Below are positions 55,689 through 64,000 of a DNA stretch of 64,000 nucleotides, piece by piece (the stretch's first letter is position 1; each line of letters opens with the position of its first letter). Made by a program: the position numbers and the translations under genes. The stretch covers positions 124,001 through 188,000 of the forward strand of contig NZ_CP043682.1 of the NCBI RefSeq assembly GCF_014084025.1. The letters are read 5' to 3'. Source of the DNA: Borrelia sp. A-FGy1. GTDB taxonomy: Bacteria; Spirochaetota; Spirochaetia; Borreliales; Borreliaceae. Under the pieces are notes generated by a model, which was not told where the DNA came from, made no database searches, and was given only the letters and a program-made list of their open reading frames with translations.

Positions 55689-57083
55689 CTACTTTCCTAA
55701 ACAAAAATTCTTAAACATATTACTAAGAACATCTTCATTAGTAACTTCGCCAGTTATTTCACCTAAAAAGTTAATAATCTCATAAACATCATATGCCAAC
55801 ATATCATAACTTATATGCTGTTCTATTTTATCTAGTAACTCAATAATCAAAATATAAGCCTTCTTTAAAAGTTCTGCCTGACGACTTGAAGCAATGACAA
55901 CATCATAAGAATTAATATCCACATAATTAAAACATGTAAATGCTTTTATTTTAGCATAAAGAGAATCCATTCCAAACAAAGTTTTAGTGCTAATTCTTAC
56001 TAAATTTGATGAATTTATGTTACTTGAATTTAGAAATTCAATCGTATTTTTATCCTGTCTTAAATCTATTTTGTTTATAATAAAAATAGCATTTGAACAT
56101 CTTCCATAAGAATTAATAAATTTCAAATCATCATTTGTTAACTTCAAACTTGAGTCTATTACATAAAGAACTAAGTTAGCTTCTTTAATCAAAGAATTAC
56201 TCCTATCTATGCCTAACTTTTCAACAAAATCTTCAGTTTCCCTAAAACCCGCCGTATCAAATACATTAAATAAAATTCCATCCATCTCGAAACTTGCCTG
56301 AATATAATCCCTTGTAGTTCCTGCATAAGATGATACTATTGCCCTATCTTCTTTTATCAATAAATTAAAAAGAGAAGACTTCCCAACATTTACAGAACCA
56401 GCCAAAACCAATGTAATTCCATGCTCTATTTTCTTTGAAACATCATAAGAATCGATTAATAACTTAAGTTCATTTTTACTTTTTAAAATAATTTCAAAAG
56501 GGACTACAACATCATGCTCATCTGTTTCATAATCAAGATAAACGCTAAGCGCTGAAAGAAAATTTAAAATATCTTTTTTTATTGAATCTATTTTATAGAA
56601 CAAAGAACCTGAAAGTTTATTAACAGAAAGATCATAAATCTTATTCGTTTTAGCAAAAATTAGTTCATTAATTGCCTCTGCTTTAGTAAGGTCAAGTTTA
56701 CCAGCTAAAAAAGAGCGAAAAGTAAATTCACCAGGTTCAGCCAATCTAAAATCTATTTTTAAAAATAGATCTATAATTTTCTTCATGCCAATAAGAGATC
56801 CATGAGCTATAACTTCTATTGAATCTTGTCCTGTAAAACTCTTTGGAGCTCTGTAAAGACAAACAACAACTTCATCTAATCTTTCATAAGTTTCATTGTC
56901 TATTATGTAACCATAGTGAATTGTATTACCAGATGCCTCAATAAGTCCCTTAGGATTCGAAAATATTTTAGAAAATTTCTTAATCGAAGAGACTCCACTA
57001 CTACGAATCACGCATAAAGCACTGGTCATAAAGGGAGTAGCAAGTGCAACAATATCATCATCTCGTTGAAAAAGATTGCTCAT
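55689..57083 (-). CDS. mnmE: tRNA modification GTPase MnmE (TrmE)
   Basis: GTPase partner of MnmG in wobble uridine modification. It has 464 residues. The N-terminal domain binds folate; the G domain has Walker [11 protein letters not shown]3 DTAG and G4 NKID. The C-terminal CLGK is the conserved Cys end. It has an extended -10 (TGGTATAAT) at 57096-57101, 12 bases before the ATG, with no Shine-Dalgarno, so the leader is very short. It is divergent from flgN. Confidence 0.97.
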   Translation of the reverse strand: MSNLFQRDDDIVALATPFMTSALCVIRSSGVSSIKKFSKIFSNPKGLIEASGNTIHYGYIIDNETYERLDEVVVCLYRAPKSFTGQDSIEVIAHGSLIGMKKIIDLFLKIDFRLAEPGEFTFRSFLAGKLDLTKAEAINELIFAKTNKIYDLSVNKLSGSLFYKIDSIKKDILNFLSALSVYLDYETDEHDVVVPFEIILKSKNELKLLIDSYDVSKKIEHGITLVLAGSVNVGKSSLFNLLIKEDRAIVSSYAGTTRDYIQASFEMDGILFNVFDTAGFRETEDFVEKLGIDRSNSLIKEANLVLYVIDSSLKLTNDDLKFINSYGRCSNAIFIINKIDLRQDKNTIEFLNSSNINSSNLVRISTKTLFGMDSLYAKIKAFTCFNYVDINSYDVVIASSRQAELLKKAYILIIELLDKIEQHISYDMLAYDVYEIINFLGEITGEVTNEDVLSNMFKNFCLGK

Positions 57084-57095
57084 AAACTAAAATAA

Positions 57096-57101
57096 ATTAT
57101 A
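57096..57101 (-). promoter_or_regulatory. Extended -10 box of mnmE
   Basis: Minus strand TGGTATAAT; TATAAT ends 12 bases before ATG 57083, giving a leader of about five bases. No good -35. Confidence 0.5.
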
Positions 57102-57162
57102 CCATAGCATGAAAATACAATAGTATTATAAATTATTAAAACTACGCTAAATTTCACTTAAT

Positions 57163-57191
57163 TTGTAAATATTGTTAATTTATCTTATAAT
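57163..57191 (+). promoter_or_regulatory. Sigma-70 promoter of the flgN-flgK-flgL-fliW-csrA operon
   Basis: -35 TTGTAA (57163-57168), a 17-base spacer and -10 TATAAT (57186-57191). RNA should start near 57198, only about six bases before the ATG. It is a housekeeping-type promoter, as reported for Borrelia flagellar genes. Confidence 0.75.
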
Positions 57192-57203
57192 TTATGGCAT
57201 AAG

Positions 57204-57698
57204 ATGAAAGTTAAGCTAGAAACTGAGTTAAAAAATACTCTAAAACAAGAAGCTATTTTAGTAGAAGATATTTATGCTTTGTACCTGGACATAAAAAAAT
57301 ATCTTGATGAAAAGAACGAAACAATGCTCAAAGAAACTGTTAATAAAACAAACATCTGTCTTAACAAATTTAAAGATATTGAGATAAAGAGAAATAAAAT
57401 TTGGAAAGAATTTACAGAATATAAAAAATTTGAATCAACTTATATTGCAATAGAAAAGTTATGTGTAGTTTACAAAAAAGAGATATATAATTATTTCCAT
57501 AGATTAAAAATAGGAATGATAAATATTCAAAACTTAAATTATTTAATATCAAGTCATATAGAAACATCACTTAAAATATTAAATATAATATTTAAAGATG
57601 CTCAAGAAAGTATAGAAAATAATACTTATAGAAATCCTTACAGGCCTAGAAAAGGAAATTTAAATGAGGCCTCTATTTTAATAAATAAAAAACTTTAA
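57204..57698 (+). CDS. flgN: FlgN-like flagellar chaperone
   Basis: A 164-residue, helical and highly charged protein ([26 protein letters not shown]), with the layout of FlgN, the chaperone for hook-filament junction proteins FlgK and FlgL. Identity is from position directly before flgK and flgL and from size and helicity, not from a diagnostic motif. The first gene of the operon. No Shine-Dalgarno precedes the ATG. Confidence 0.75.
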   Translation: MKVKLETELKNTLKQEAILVEDIYALYLDIKKYLDEKNETMLKETVNKTNICLNKFKDIEIKRNKIWKEFTEYKKFESTYIAIEKLCVVYKKEIYNYFHRLKIGMINIQNLNYLISSHIETSLKILNIIFKDAQESIENNTYRNPYRPRKGNLNEASILINKKL

Positions 57699-57708
57699 GG
57701 AGTCTCAA

Positions 57709-59592
57709 ATGGATTCAACATTCTCAGGAATAGAAATTGGAAAAAGAAGTTTATTTGCCCACAAAGATGCTATGAATACAACCGGGCATAATTTAACTAA
57801 CGCATCAAAGCCTGGATATTCAAAACAAAGGATCATAATGAAAACTGAGATGCCAATTTATTCCCCTCATTTAAATAGAGCGCAAAAAATTGGCCAACTA
57901 GGTCAAGGAATAATGGTTCAATCTATCGAAAGAGTGAGAGATGATCTGCTGGATATAAGAATAGCTGAAGAATCTCACAAACTTGGATACTGGAGTTCGA
58001 AAAATAAATTCATTTCTTTGCTTGAAAATATTTATAATGAACCAGAAGAACAATCAATTAGAAAAAGACTAAATGATTTTTGGGAAAGCTGGCAAGATTT
58101 ATCCAGACAACCTCAAGGATTAGCTGAAAGAAATATTATCTTAGAACGAGGCAAGTCTTTTGTAGAGATAGTAAAAAATAGATTTCATTCACTTGAAAGA
58201 ATATACATAATGGCAAATGATGAAGTAAAAATTATTACTGAAGAGATAAACAATTATCTTAGAAATATTGGCGAACTTAATAAGCAAATTTCAAAATCAA
58301 TTGCTATGAAAGACCATCCAAATGATTTAATGGACTCTAGAGATTTCATAGTTGACAAGCTAAGCAGTCTTATTAGCATTTCAATAGAAAATAGACAAGA
58401 CCCTAACGAATTTTTAATTCATACAGAAGGCAAACACCTTATTCAAGGTACAGTCGCAAACGAATTTATATTAGAAGCCTCTAATGGACCTACAAGAACT
58501 AAATGGAATGTTTTATGGAATAATGGTGAGTTGGCTAACATTGATACAGGGAAATTAGGAGCTATTATTAACGTAAGAGACAACGAAATTAAAAACGAAA
58601 TCAATGAACTAGACAACATGGCAATTAATGTCACAGAGCTTATTAATGAAGTTCATGTATCAGGGCATGGACTTGATAAAAAAAATGGAAGGGTTTTCTT
58701 TGAACAAGAATACAAATTAACAGATGAACGTGGACGTTATGACAGTAATGGAGACGGAGAATTTGACTCTGTTCACCTCTTTAAAATAAATGGTACAAAT
58801 GAAATATTTGCAGAAGAAAAACTAGGGTTTTCAGGCAAATTAAGTTTCGAAACAATCAACAAAAATGAACTTATAGAAATAGTGTACAATACAACAGATA
58901 CGGTTCAAGATGTGATAAATAAAATAAATAACTCTAATGCACAAGTCACTGCAAGAATCAATACAAAAGGAAAATTTGAAATTAAAGCAGTAAAAGAAGA
59001 AGACAAAGAAAATGTTATATTTAGAATTAGACACATTGAGGATTCTGGATTATTTTTAACAAGTTATGCAGGGATTTTAAAAGAATCTGGTATTGATGGT
59101 TCTTATGATTACCAAAATATTAACACAACTGATAAACTAACAAATGCATCTAGCTACTCAATATCTCCCTTAAAAAATCCATCAGCTTGGCTTAAAATAG
59201 CCAAAGAAATTACAGACGATCCATCAAAGATTGTAGCTAGCCTTAAGAACCCTACAAATGATATTTCTATTGGAGATAACGAAGCAGCTCTACGCATCGC
59301 GTCTTTTGTAAACTCACCTATAATGATTGGAAAAAATTCCACATTAAATGACTACTTTGCAAATACAGCATCTAATATTGCAATAAAAGGACAAACAGCA
59401 GAAGTTACAAAAACTAATCAAGAGCAAATACTTAAAGATTTAACTGATTTAAGATTATCAATTTCAGGTGTTAATAAAAATGAAGAATTGACCAATATGA
59501 TAGAATTTCAACAAGCCTTCATTGCTGCAAGTAAGTTCATTGTTGTTTCTACAGAATTAATAGACACAATAATTAATAAAATGGGAGTATAG
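57709..59592 (+). CDS. flgK: Hook-filament junction protein FlgK (HAP1)
   Basis: Joins the flagellar hook to the filament. It has 627 residues. The N-terminal rod/hook signature is [38 protein letters not shown], and the C-terminus ([33 protein letters not shown]) is the conserved coiled-coil partner. AAGGAG lies 8 bases before the ATG. Second in the operon. Confidence 0.96.
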   Translation: MDSTFSGIEIGKRSLFAHKDAMNTTGHNLTNASKPGYSKQRIIMKTEMPIYSPHLNRAQKIGQLGQGIMVQSIERVRDDLLDIRIAEESHKLGYWSSKNKFISLLENIYNEPEEQSIRKRLNDFWESWQDLSRQPQGLAERNIILERGKSFVEIVKNRFHSLERIYIMANDEVKIITEEINNYLRNIGELNKQISKSIAMKDHPNDLMDSRDFIVDKLSSLISISIENRQDPNEFLIHTEGKHLIQGTVANEFILEASNGPTRTKWNVLWNNGELANIDTGKLGAIINVRDNEIKNEINELDNMAINVTELINEVHVSGHGLDKKNGRVFFEQEYKLTDERGRYDSNGDGEFDSVHLFKINGTNEIFAEEKLGFSGKLSFETINKNELIEIVYNTTDTVQDVINKINNSNAQVTARINTKGKFEIKAVKEEDKENVIFRIRHIEDSGLFLTSYAGILKESGIDGSYDYQNINTTDKLTNASSYSISPLKNPSAWLKIAKEITDDPSKIVASLKNPTNDISIGDNEAALRIASFVNSPIMIGKNSTLNDYFANTASNIAIKGQTAEVTKTNQEQILKDLTDLRLSISGVNKNEELTNMIEFQQAFIAASKFIVVSTELIDTIINKMGV

Positions 59593-59593
59593 C

Positions 59594-60865
59594 ATGATTT
59601 ACAGAATAAGCCATCCTTTAACTTATGATAATTTAAAATTATCTTCAACAGAACAGGAAGTAAAAATAACAAAACTCCTGGAAAGTTTATATAAAGGAGG
59701 GAAAAGAATTAAAAATTTAAGAGATGATCCTACAGGAATTACTCATGCAATAAGACTAGATAGTGACATTTTCAAGCTTAACACCTATATTAAAAACATC
59801 AACAGTGCTAAAGGAAAACTTAGGTATATAGAAGGATACTTGCAATCTTTATCAAACATTTTAACTCGTGCTAAAGAAATAACTATACAAGGAGCAAATG
59901 GGACTTATGGACTTGACGATAAAAAAATAATAGCAAAAGAAGTAAATGCAATTCTTGAAGATGCTATTGCAATCGCAAATGTAAAAGGCCCAGACGGATA
60001 TAGCATTTTTGCAGGAACTAAAATTGATGCTGAGGCTTTTAAAATAACCAGAGAAAATAGAGTTAATAATGTCACTCAAGATAGAGAATCTCCCCAAATA
60101 ATAAGAATAGATTATAATGGCAATCAAGCAGAAAAAGAAATAGAAATATATAATGGAATTTATATTCCAACGAATTATCCTGGTAACGAAATATTTTTCT
60201 CACAAAATCACCACATAATATCATCGACAAATGTTAATGGATTTATTGTAAAAGAAAATACAAAAATTTATATTGATAATATTGAAATAGCATTAGTAGC
60301 AGGAGATACTGCCGCTGACATTATTGCTAAGATTAATGAATCATCGGCTCCTGTCGAAGCCAGTCTTGATCGTATTTTAAATTCAATTTCAATACAAACA
60401 ACCACACCCCACCAAATGTGGATAACAGAAGAAGGTTCATCCGTATTACAAGAACTTGGTATTATCACTAAAAACAATGACACTAAATCACCTCCTTACA
60501 ATATTTCAGGAAATACTGAAGTTAGAAGCAGATCTATTTTTGATACCTTAATTGAACTTAGAGACAATTTAGAAGAAAACAGAGAAGAACTTATTGGAAG
60601 TAGGAGCTTAGCTGAAATTGATGAGAGTTTAAATAAAATCCTTACAACAGTAGCCGATCTTGGGGCCAAAGAGAATAGACTTGATTCAAGTTATGAAAGA
60701 ATTAGCAAAGAAGCAATGGATATGAAAGACGATATGGTTAATTACACTGATCTTAATGTAACAAAAGCAATAACAGATCTTAATATGGCAAGCTTATCTT
60801 ATCAAGTATCTTTAGGAGTTTCTGCAAGGATAATGCAAACAACACTATTAGACTTTTTAAAATAA
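59594..60865 (+). CDS. flgL: Hook-filament junction protein FlgL (HAP3)
   Basis: Second junction protein. It has 423 residues, with flagellin-like ends: N-terminal ISHPLTYDNLKLSSTEQEVKITKLLESL and a C-terminal helical region (KAITDLNMASLSYQVSLGVSARIMQTTLLDFLK). GGGAG is 5 bases before the ATG, and the gene begins 1 base after flgK. Confidence 0.95.
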   Translation: MIYRISHPLTYDNLKLSSTEQEVKITKLLESLYKGGKRIKNLRDDPTGITHAIRLDSDIFKLNTYIKNINSAKGKLRYIEGYLQSLSNILTRAKEITIQGANGTYGLDDKKIIAKEVNAILEDAIAIANVKGPDGYSIFAGTKIDAEAFKITRENRVNNVTQDRESPQIIRIDYNGNQAEKEIEIYNGIYIPTNYPGNEIFFSQNHHIISSTNVNGFIVKENTKIYIDNIEIALVAGDTAADIIAKINESSAPVEASLDRILNSISIQTTTPHQMWITEEGSSVLQELGIITKNNDTKSPPYNISGNTEVRSRSIFDTLIELRDNLEENREELIGSRSLAEIDESLNKILTTVADLGAKENRLDSSYERISKEAMDMKDDMVNYTDLNVTKAITDLNMASLSYQVSLGVSARIMQTTLLDFLK

Positions 60866-61267
60866 ATGAGAGATGAAAATAGTATAAAATTTAGATTCCC
60901 TGAGGGAATACTAGGATTTGAGGATATTAAAGAGTTTATAATTAAAGAATCTGAGCACAGACTCTTTTCAATTATGCAGTCAGTCAATGAGGAAATTAGC
61001 TTTTTAGTGACCTCTCCTTTCAATTTTCTAGAAGGATACTTACCAAATATACAGGAAAAAGACTGGCTAGATATTCAAGCAAAAAATGAAGATGAAAGAG
61101 TTATCCTATGTATAATAAACATGCATGTAAAAAACTACAAAGACATCACAGCAAATTTAAAAGCCCCTATCATACTAAACAAAAAAAAAATAATTGGCAA
61201 ACAAGCCATTTCTACAAATGAAGAGCATTTTCTTCGATATAGAGTCTTTAGAGAAAAATTATGTTAG
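60866..61267 (+). CDS. fliW: Flagellar assembly factor FliW
   Basis: Binds flagellin and, when free, binds CsrA and blocks it, coupling flagellin level to translation. It has 133 residues with [18 protein letters not shown] and [13 protein letters not shown], both FliW motifs. The ATG follows the flgL stop directly. A run of ten A (61181-61190) encodes three lysines near residue 107. It overlaps csrA by 7 bases. Confidence 0.93.
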   Translation: MRDENSIKFRFPEGILGFEDIKEFIIKESEHRLFSIMQSVNEEISFLVTSPFNFLEGYLPNIQEKDWLDIQAKNEDERVILCIINMHVKNYKDITANLKAPIILNKKKIIGKQAISTNEEHFLRYRVFREKLC

Positions 61268-61509
61268 TATTATCGAGAAAAGCAAAAGAAAGTATAAAAA
61301 TAGACCCTGATATTGAAATTTCAATACTTGAAATAAAAAAAGATAGTGTTAAAATAGCAATAAAAGCTCCTGAAGACATTAAAATATTTAGATCTGAAAT
61401 TTATAATATCATTAAAGAAGAAAATAAAAAATCAATATTAAAAGATAAACAAAATATAAAAAACAATATAAATAAAATAAAAAGCTTATTCGATTATTTT
61501 ATTAAGTAA
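61261..61509 (+). CDS. csrA: Carbon storage regulator CsrA
   Basis: RNA-binding protein that blocks the ribosome site of target mRNAs; in B. burgdorferi it represses flaB. It has 82 residues. The core [14 protein letters not shown] and the [14 protein letters not shown] motif with Arg44 are normal. A basic tail of about 20 residues ([16 protein letters not shown]) extends it beyond the 61-residue enteric form, as in FliW-linked CsrA. Its last 16 bases overlap the convergent tsaB gene. Confidence 0.95.
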   Translation: MLVLSRKAKESIKIDPDIEISILEIKKDSVKIAIKAPEDIKIFRSEIYNIIKEENKKSILKDKQNIKNNINKIKSLFDYFIK

Positions 61510-62156
61510 GAATTAAGCTCTGCATCGCTCATTCTTGCATAAAAAGGACCAGAAAAAATATCATCTCCTTGTTTGTTTTTTAAATATTTACATTTTCCAA
61601 GCTCAGTCAATACATGACCAAAAGAATCAATATTACTAATGATAGTATACTTATTTTTAAGTTTATCATAAATAAATTCAATCCCATTTCCAATAATCAC
61701 CAAATTAGAGTCAAGTTTTTTTAAATATTCAAATAATTCCTTCTCAGAAAAGCAAAAAATATCATTACATAATTTAGAATATCTATAATATCCAAAAAAA
61801 TATCTACCCGCAGTAAAACTTAAAGTAACTATATCTGAATTTTTATGGACTAAGTTAGCAAAAACATCAAAAGTAAGTATATTTACAAAAGGAATAGAAA
61901 GTCCTAATGATAGACCCTTAATAAAGCTTAAACTAATTCTTAAACCCGTAAAAGAACCAGGACCATATGAATTAATAATTAAATCAAGATGATTTAGATT
62001 AATATTATTCTCTAACACAAATTCTTTAAATATTTTTGGAACACTAAGATTATTACTAATATTATTTTTACTTACAACTAGAGGTAAAGCTTCATCATTT
62101 ATATTAAAATAAATTAATAGAGACTTATAAGAATAATCAACTGCAAGAGTATTCAT
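61494..62156 (-). CDS. tsaB: tRNA threonylcarbamoyladenosine factor TsaB
   Basis: Partner of TsaD in making t6A at tRNA position 37. It has 220 residues. The ASKHA fold opens with [14 protein letters not shown] and includes the family segment [21 protein letters not shown] start at ATG 62156 and not the adjacent GTG. It overlaps tsaE by 20 bases. Confidence 0.92.
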   Translation of the reverse strand: MNTLAVDYSYKSLLIYFNINDEALPLVVSKNNISNNLSVPKIFKEFVLENNINLNHLDLIINSYGPGSFTGLRISLSFIKGLSLGLSIPFVNILTFDVFANLVHKNSDIVTLSFTAGRYFFGYYRYSKLCNDIFCFSEKELFEYLKKLDSNLVIIGNGIEFIYDKLKNKYTIISNIDSFGHVLTELGKCKYLKNKQGDDIFSGPFYARMSDAELNSYLIK

Positions 62157-62565
62157 CACTAATTTCTAAAATCCTAGTAGTATCTACTATTTTAAATTTT
62201 AAAAATATCAATCTGTGTTTAGGTAAAATATCAAGAATAATATCTGGCCACTCTATAGCTATAATAGAAGAAATATCTAAGAGAATCTCCATCCCACCAA
62301 TAAGCTCAAACTCATCTAAAATATTTAAACGGTACAAATCAATATGATAAAATTTAAAATTAACAAACTCATAAACATTAATAATATTATAAGTTGGGCT
62401 TGCAAAAGAAGAAAAATCAAGATTTAAAGCTAAACCTTTCAAAAAGGTTGTCTTCCCTGATCCTATATCACCACAAAGAGCAAATACCTTGCCAATGGGT
62501 ATAGGATTAAAAAAAGACTTAGAAAAGTCTATCATTTTTTCCTCCGATTCAAAAGATAAAATCAA
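62137..62565 (-). CDS. tsaE: tRNA threonylcarbamoyladenosine ATPase TsaE
   Basis: ATPase of the t6A complex. It has 142 residues with Walker A GDIGSGKTTF, the segment FASPTYNIINVYEF and the Asp in HIDLYRL. A TTG start at 62565 overlaps the upstream stop (TTGA). A later ATG (62535) has a fine GGAGGA, but the segment before it (SFESEEKMIDF) resembles the normal TsaE N-terminus, so the TTG is preferred. Confidence 0.93.
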   Translation of the reverse strand: MILSFESEEKMIDFSKSFFNPIPIGKVFALCGDIGSGKTTFLKGLALNLDFSSFASPTYNIINVYEFVNFKFYHIDLYRLNILDEFELIGGMEILLDISSIIAIEWPDIILDILPKHRLIFLKFKIVDTTRILEISDEYSCS

Positions 62566-62822
62566 GGAAGCTCGCCCTCAACATCAATCTCAATTATATA
62601 TCTTTTTATTGCAATCATTAAACTAAGAACAGGATAGTCTAGTGGATCTATAAAATCAATAGTGATATGTTTTTCGCCTAAAGGAGTTGTTTCTATAACA
62701 AATTTAATTCGCTTATTTTCATTAAAACCCTTATATTCATAAATAACATCAGCAAAATATACATTCCTATAATAGATATAGCTATCTTGTTTTTTAATAT
62801 TTTTAAGAGAAATAAATTGCAC
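62562..62822 (-). CDS. Small conserved protein, unknown
   Basis: An 86-residue soluble protein (SLKNIKKQDSYIYYRNVYFADVI) with beta-strand content. It is first in the operon with tsaE and tsaB, with a TTGA overlap, so it may be tied to tRNA modification or be incidental. No recognised domain. Confidence 0.68.
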   Translation of the reverse strand: MQFISLKNIKKQDSYIYYRNVYFADVIYEYKGFNENKRIKFVIETTPLGEKHITIDFIDPLDYPVLSLMIAIKRYIIEIDVEGELP

Positions 62823-63023
62823 AATAATATTCCTTTAAATAAATCCCAAGAAGCCAACATAGAAATATTTCATTTAGCGCTATTTTAAAATATGGAATTT
62901 TCATTCTTAACTTTTGATTATCTTTAAGAAATCATCCGTTAAAAAAATACTCAAATTCCCAAATTTAGTGAGATGTCGCAAAAAATAACTCTAATTCCTA
63001 TAATTGAACTTCTCAGGAACTTT

Positions 63024-63371
63024 TTAAGTTTTTATTTCATATACTATTTTTTTAAAAGTTTCTATATCTTCAATAGCTAAATTAGACAAAATTTTTCTAT
63101 TAATTCTAATATCAGCTTTTTTTAAGGCTTCAACAAACCTTGAATAATTAATTCCCATACCTGTTAAAGCAGCAGAAATTCTTGCAATCCATAAACTTCT
63201 AAACTCTCTCTTTCTATTCTTCCTATCTCTTGTAGCATACATCATACCTTTACGAAGGGTATCCTTTGCTTTCTTATAATTACTTTTCTTAGTACCCCAA
63301 AATCCCTTAGTTTTTTTTAAAATTCTCTTTCGCCTTGCAACATGAACTGTCCCATTTTTAACTCTAGCCAT
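63024..63371 (-). CDS. rplT: 50S ribosomal protein L20
   Basis: Binds 23S rRNA early in large-subunit assembly. It has 115 residues of normal size (MARVKNGTVHVARRKRILKK; YSRFVEALKKADIRINRKILSNLA). Third in the infC-rpmI-rplT operon. Confidence 0.98.
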   Translation of the reverse strand: MARVKNGTVHVARRKRILKKTKGFWGTKKSNYKKAKDTLRKGMMYATRDRKNRKREFRSLWIARISAALTGMGINYSRFVEALKKADIRINRKILSNLAIEDIETFKKIVYEIKT

Positions 63372-63397
63372 ACAACCTCCTAAAATTCTAAAATCAA

Positions 63398-63595
63398 CTA
63401 AACATAAGGCAATAAAGTTCTAATCCTCTTAAACTCACAACTTGAAATAACACCCGATTTTCCCAAATGTCTCTTTCTTTTAGAAGATTTATTTGTCAAG
63501 ATATGTCTTAAATTTTGCTTTTTATACTTCACTTTCATCTTTGAAGTAAAAGAATATCTCTTACTTGCACTTTTACACGTCTTCATCTTTGACAT
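63398..63595 (-). CDS. rpmI: 50S ribosomal protein L35
   Basis: A 65-residue basic ribosomal protein ([37 protein letters not shown]). AAGGAG precedes the ATG. Second in the operon. Confidence 0.97.
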   Translation of the reverse strand: MSKMKTCKSASKRYSFTSKMKVKYKKQNLRHILTNKSSKRKRHLGKSGVISSCEFKRIRTLLPYV

Positions 63596-63611
63596 TCATA
63601 TCTCCTTATTA

Positions 63612-64000
63612 TCACTTCCTAGATTTAGGTGCAACAACTAAAAACATAGTCTTGCCTTCCATCTTAGCCGGTGATTCTAAATTATAATTAACATCTCCAA
63701 CTCTTTCAAGAACACTATCTAAAATTCCATATCCCAAATGAGTATGAGCAAGTTCGCGTCCTCTGAATCTTATAGTAACCTTTACCTTATTTCCCTCTCT
63801 AAGAAAGCCCAAAATATTTCTAGACTTAAAATCAAGATCATGAGTATCTATTTTTGGCTGCATTCGAACTTCTTTAAGTTTAATTATTCTCTGATTTTTC
63901 TTCTGCTCCTTTTGCCTCTTCTCCTGATGAAATTTATATTTACCATAATCAATTATCTTACACACTGGAGGTGAAACATTCGGGGAAACTTCAACTAAAT
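63612..64000 (-). CDS. infC: Translation initiation factor IF-3 (5' end off the window)
   Basis: About 129 codons are visible. The frame runs off the right edge; the segment [20 protein letters not shown] shows that the GTG at 63965 is an internal Val codon, not a start. The linker and C-terminal domain ([10 protein letters not shown]) are complete. IF-3 governs start-codon choice. First gene of infC-rpmI-rplT. Confidence 0.96.
   Translation of the reverse strand, partial: LVEVSPNVSPPVCKIIDYGKYKFHQEKRQKEQKKNQRIIKLKEVRMQPKIDTHDLDFKSRNILGFLREGNKVKVTIRFRGRELAHTHLGYGILDSVLERVGDVNYNLESPAKMEGKTMFLVVAPKSRK

Noticed and set aside
62823-63023. Gap after rplT examined for a gene or terminator
   Set aside because: Only short AT-rich repeats are present and no convincing hairpin with a T tract.
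1-64000. tRNA, rRNA, CRISPR, transposase or integrase genes
   Set aside because: No clover-leaf pattern, repeat-spacer array, or mobile-element protein was recognised on either strand.

Overview
The window is AT-rich chromosomal DNA of a spirochaete of the genus Borrelia. The identification rests on periplasmic flagellin FlaB, a GreA carrying a roughly 740-residue N-terminal extension, a GH77 enzyme with Borrelia-type active-site substitutions, the besC-besA-besB efflux cluster, S2-related lipoproteins, and a gene order that (from memory) parallels roughly BB_0129 to BB_0190 of B. burgdorferi. The FlaB variable region (about residues 200-235) differs from the B. burgdorferi sequence as I remember it. 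A relapsing-fever or reptile-associated lineage is possible, but I cannot fix the species by reading alone. I see no rRNA, tRNA, CRISPR array, insertion sequence or prophage.

Layout. 1-12.3 kb: a pseudouridine synthase cut by the left edge, the TPR-greA-recA operon, a second TPR membrane protein, hisS, a class B penicillin-binding protein and an acyl-CoA ligase. 12.4-18.3 kb: an RND efflux operon (besC-besA-besB) that ends with a small PII-like gene. 18.3-21.6 kb: yidD and a glycine betaine/proline ABC transporter (proV-proW-proX). 21.7-24.8 kb: flaB and fliD. 25-30.5 kb: nagA-nagB, sodA and secA. 30.5-34.4 kb: the most lineage-specific stretch, with lipoproteins, small membrane proteins and two S2-like paralogues. 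34.5-45.8 kb: alr, a repeat-rich exported protein, small and large unknown genes, a Na+/Ca2+ exchanger, a glycosidase-like exported protein, malQ, an OmpA-like protein, dksA and infA. 45.8-53.1 kb: a seven-gene MoxR/Bat-type operon with two von Willebrand A proteins. 53.2-57.1 kb: mnmE-mnmG-rsmG. 57.2-61.5 kb: flgN-flgK-flgL-fliW-csrA. 61.5-64 kb: tsaB-tsaE and infC-rpmI-rplT, the last operon cut by the right edge.

How the parts connect. Three flagellar blocks lie in one window: flaB, fliD, and the flgK/flgL/fliW/csrA operon. The flaB leader carries a perfect hairpin with GGGA in its loop, the form expected of a CsrA site, so target and regulators are both present. The efflux operon ends in a PII-like gene that could sense a ligand for the pump. 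Several transcription units seem to lack a leader: a TATAAT box sits 6-12 bases before the ATG with no Shine-Dalgarno. Many convergent genes overlap at their 3' ends. Several start codons given here differ from the longest open frame because a Shine-Dalgarno, a promoter or a signal peptide places the start downstream.
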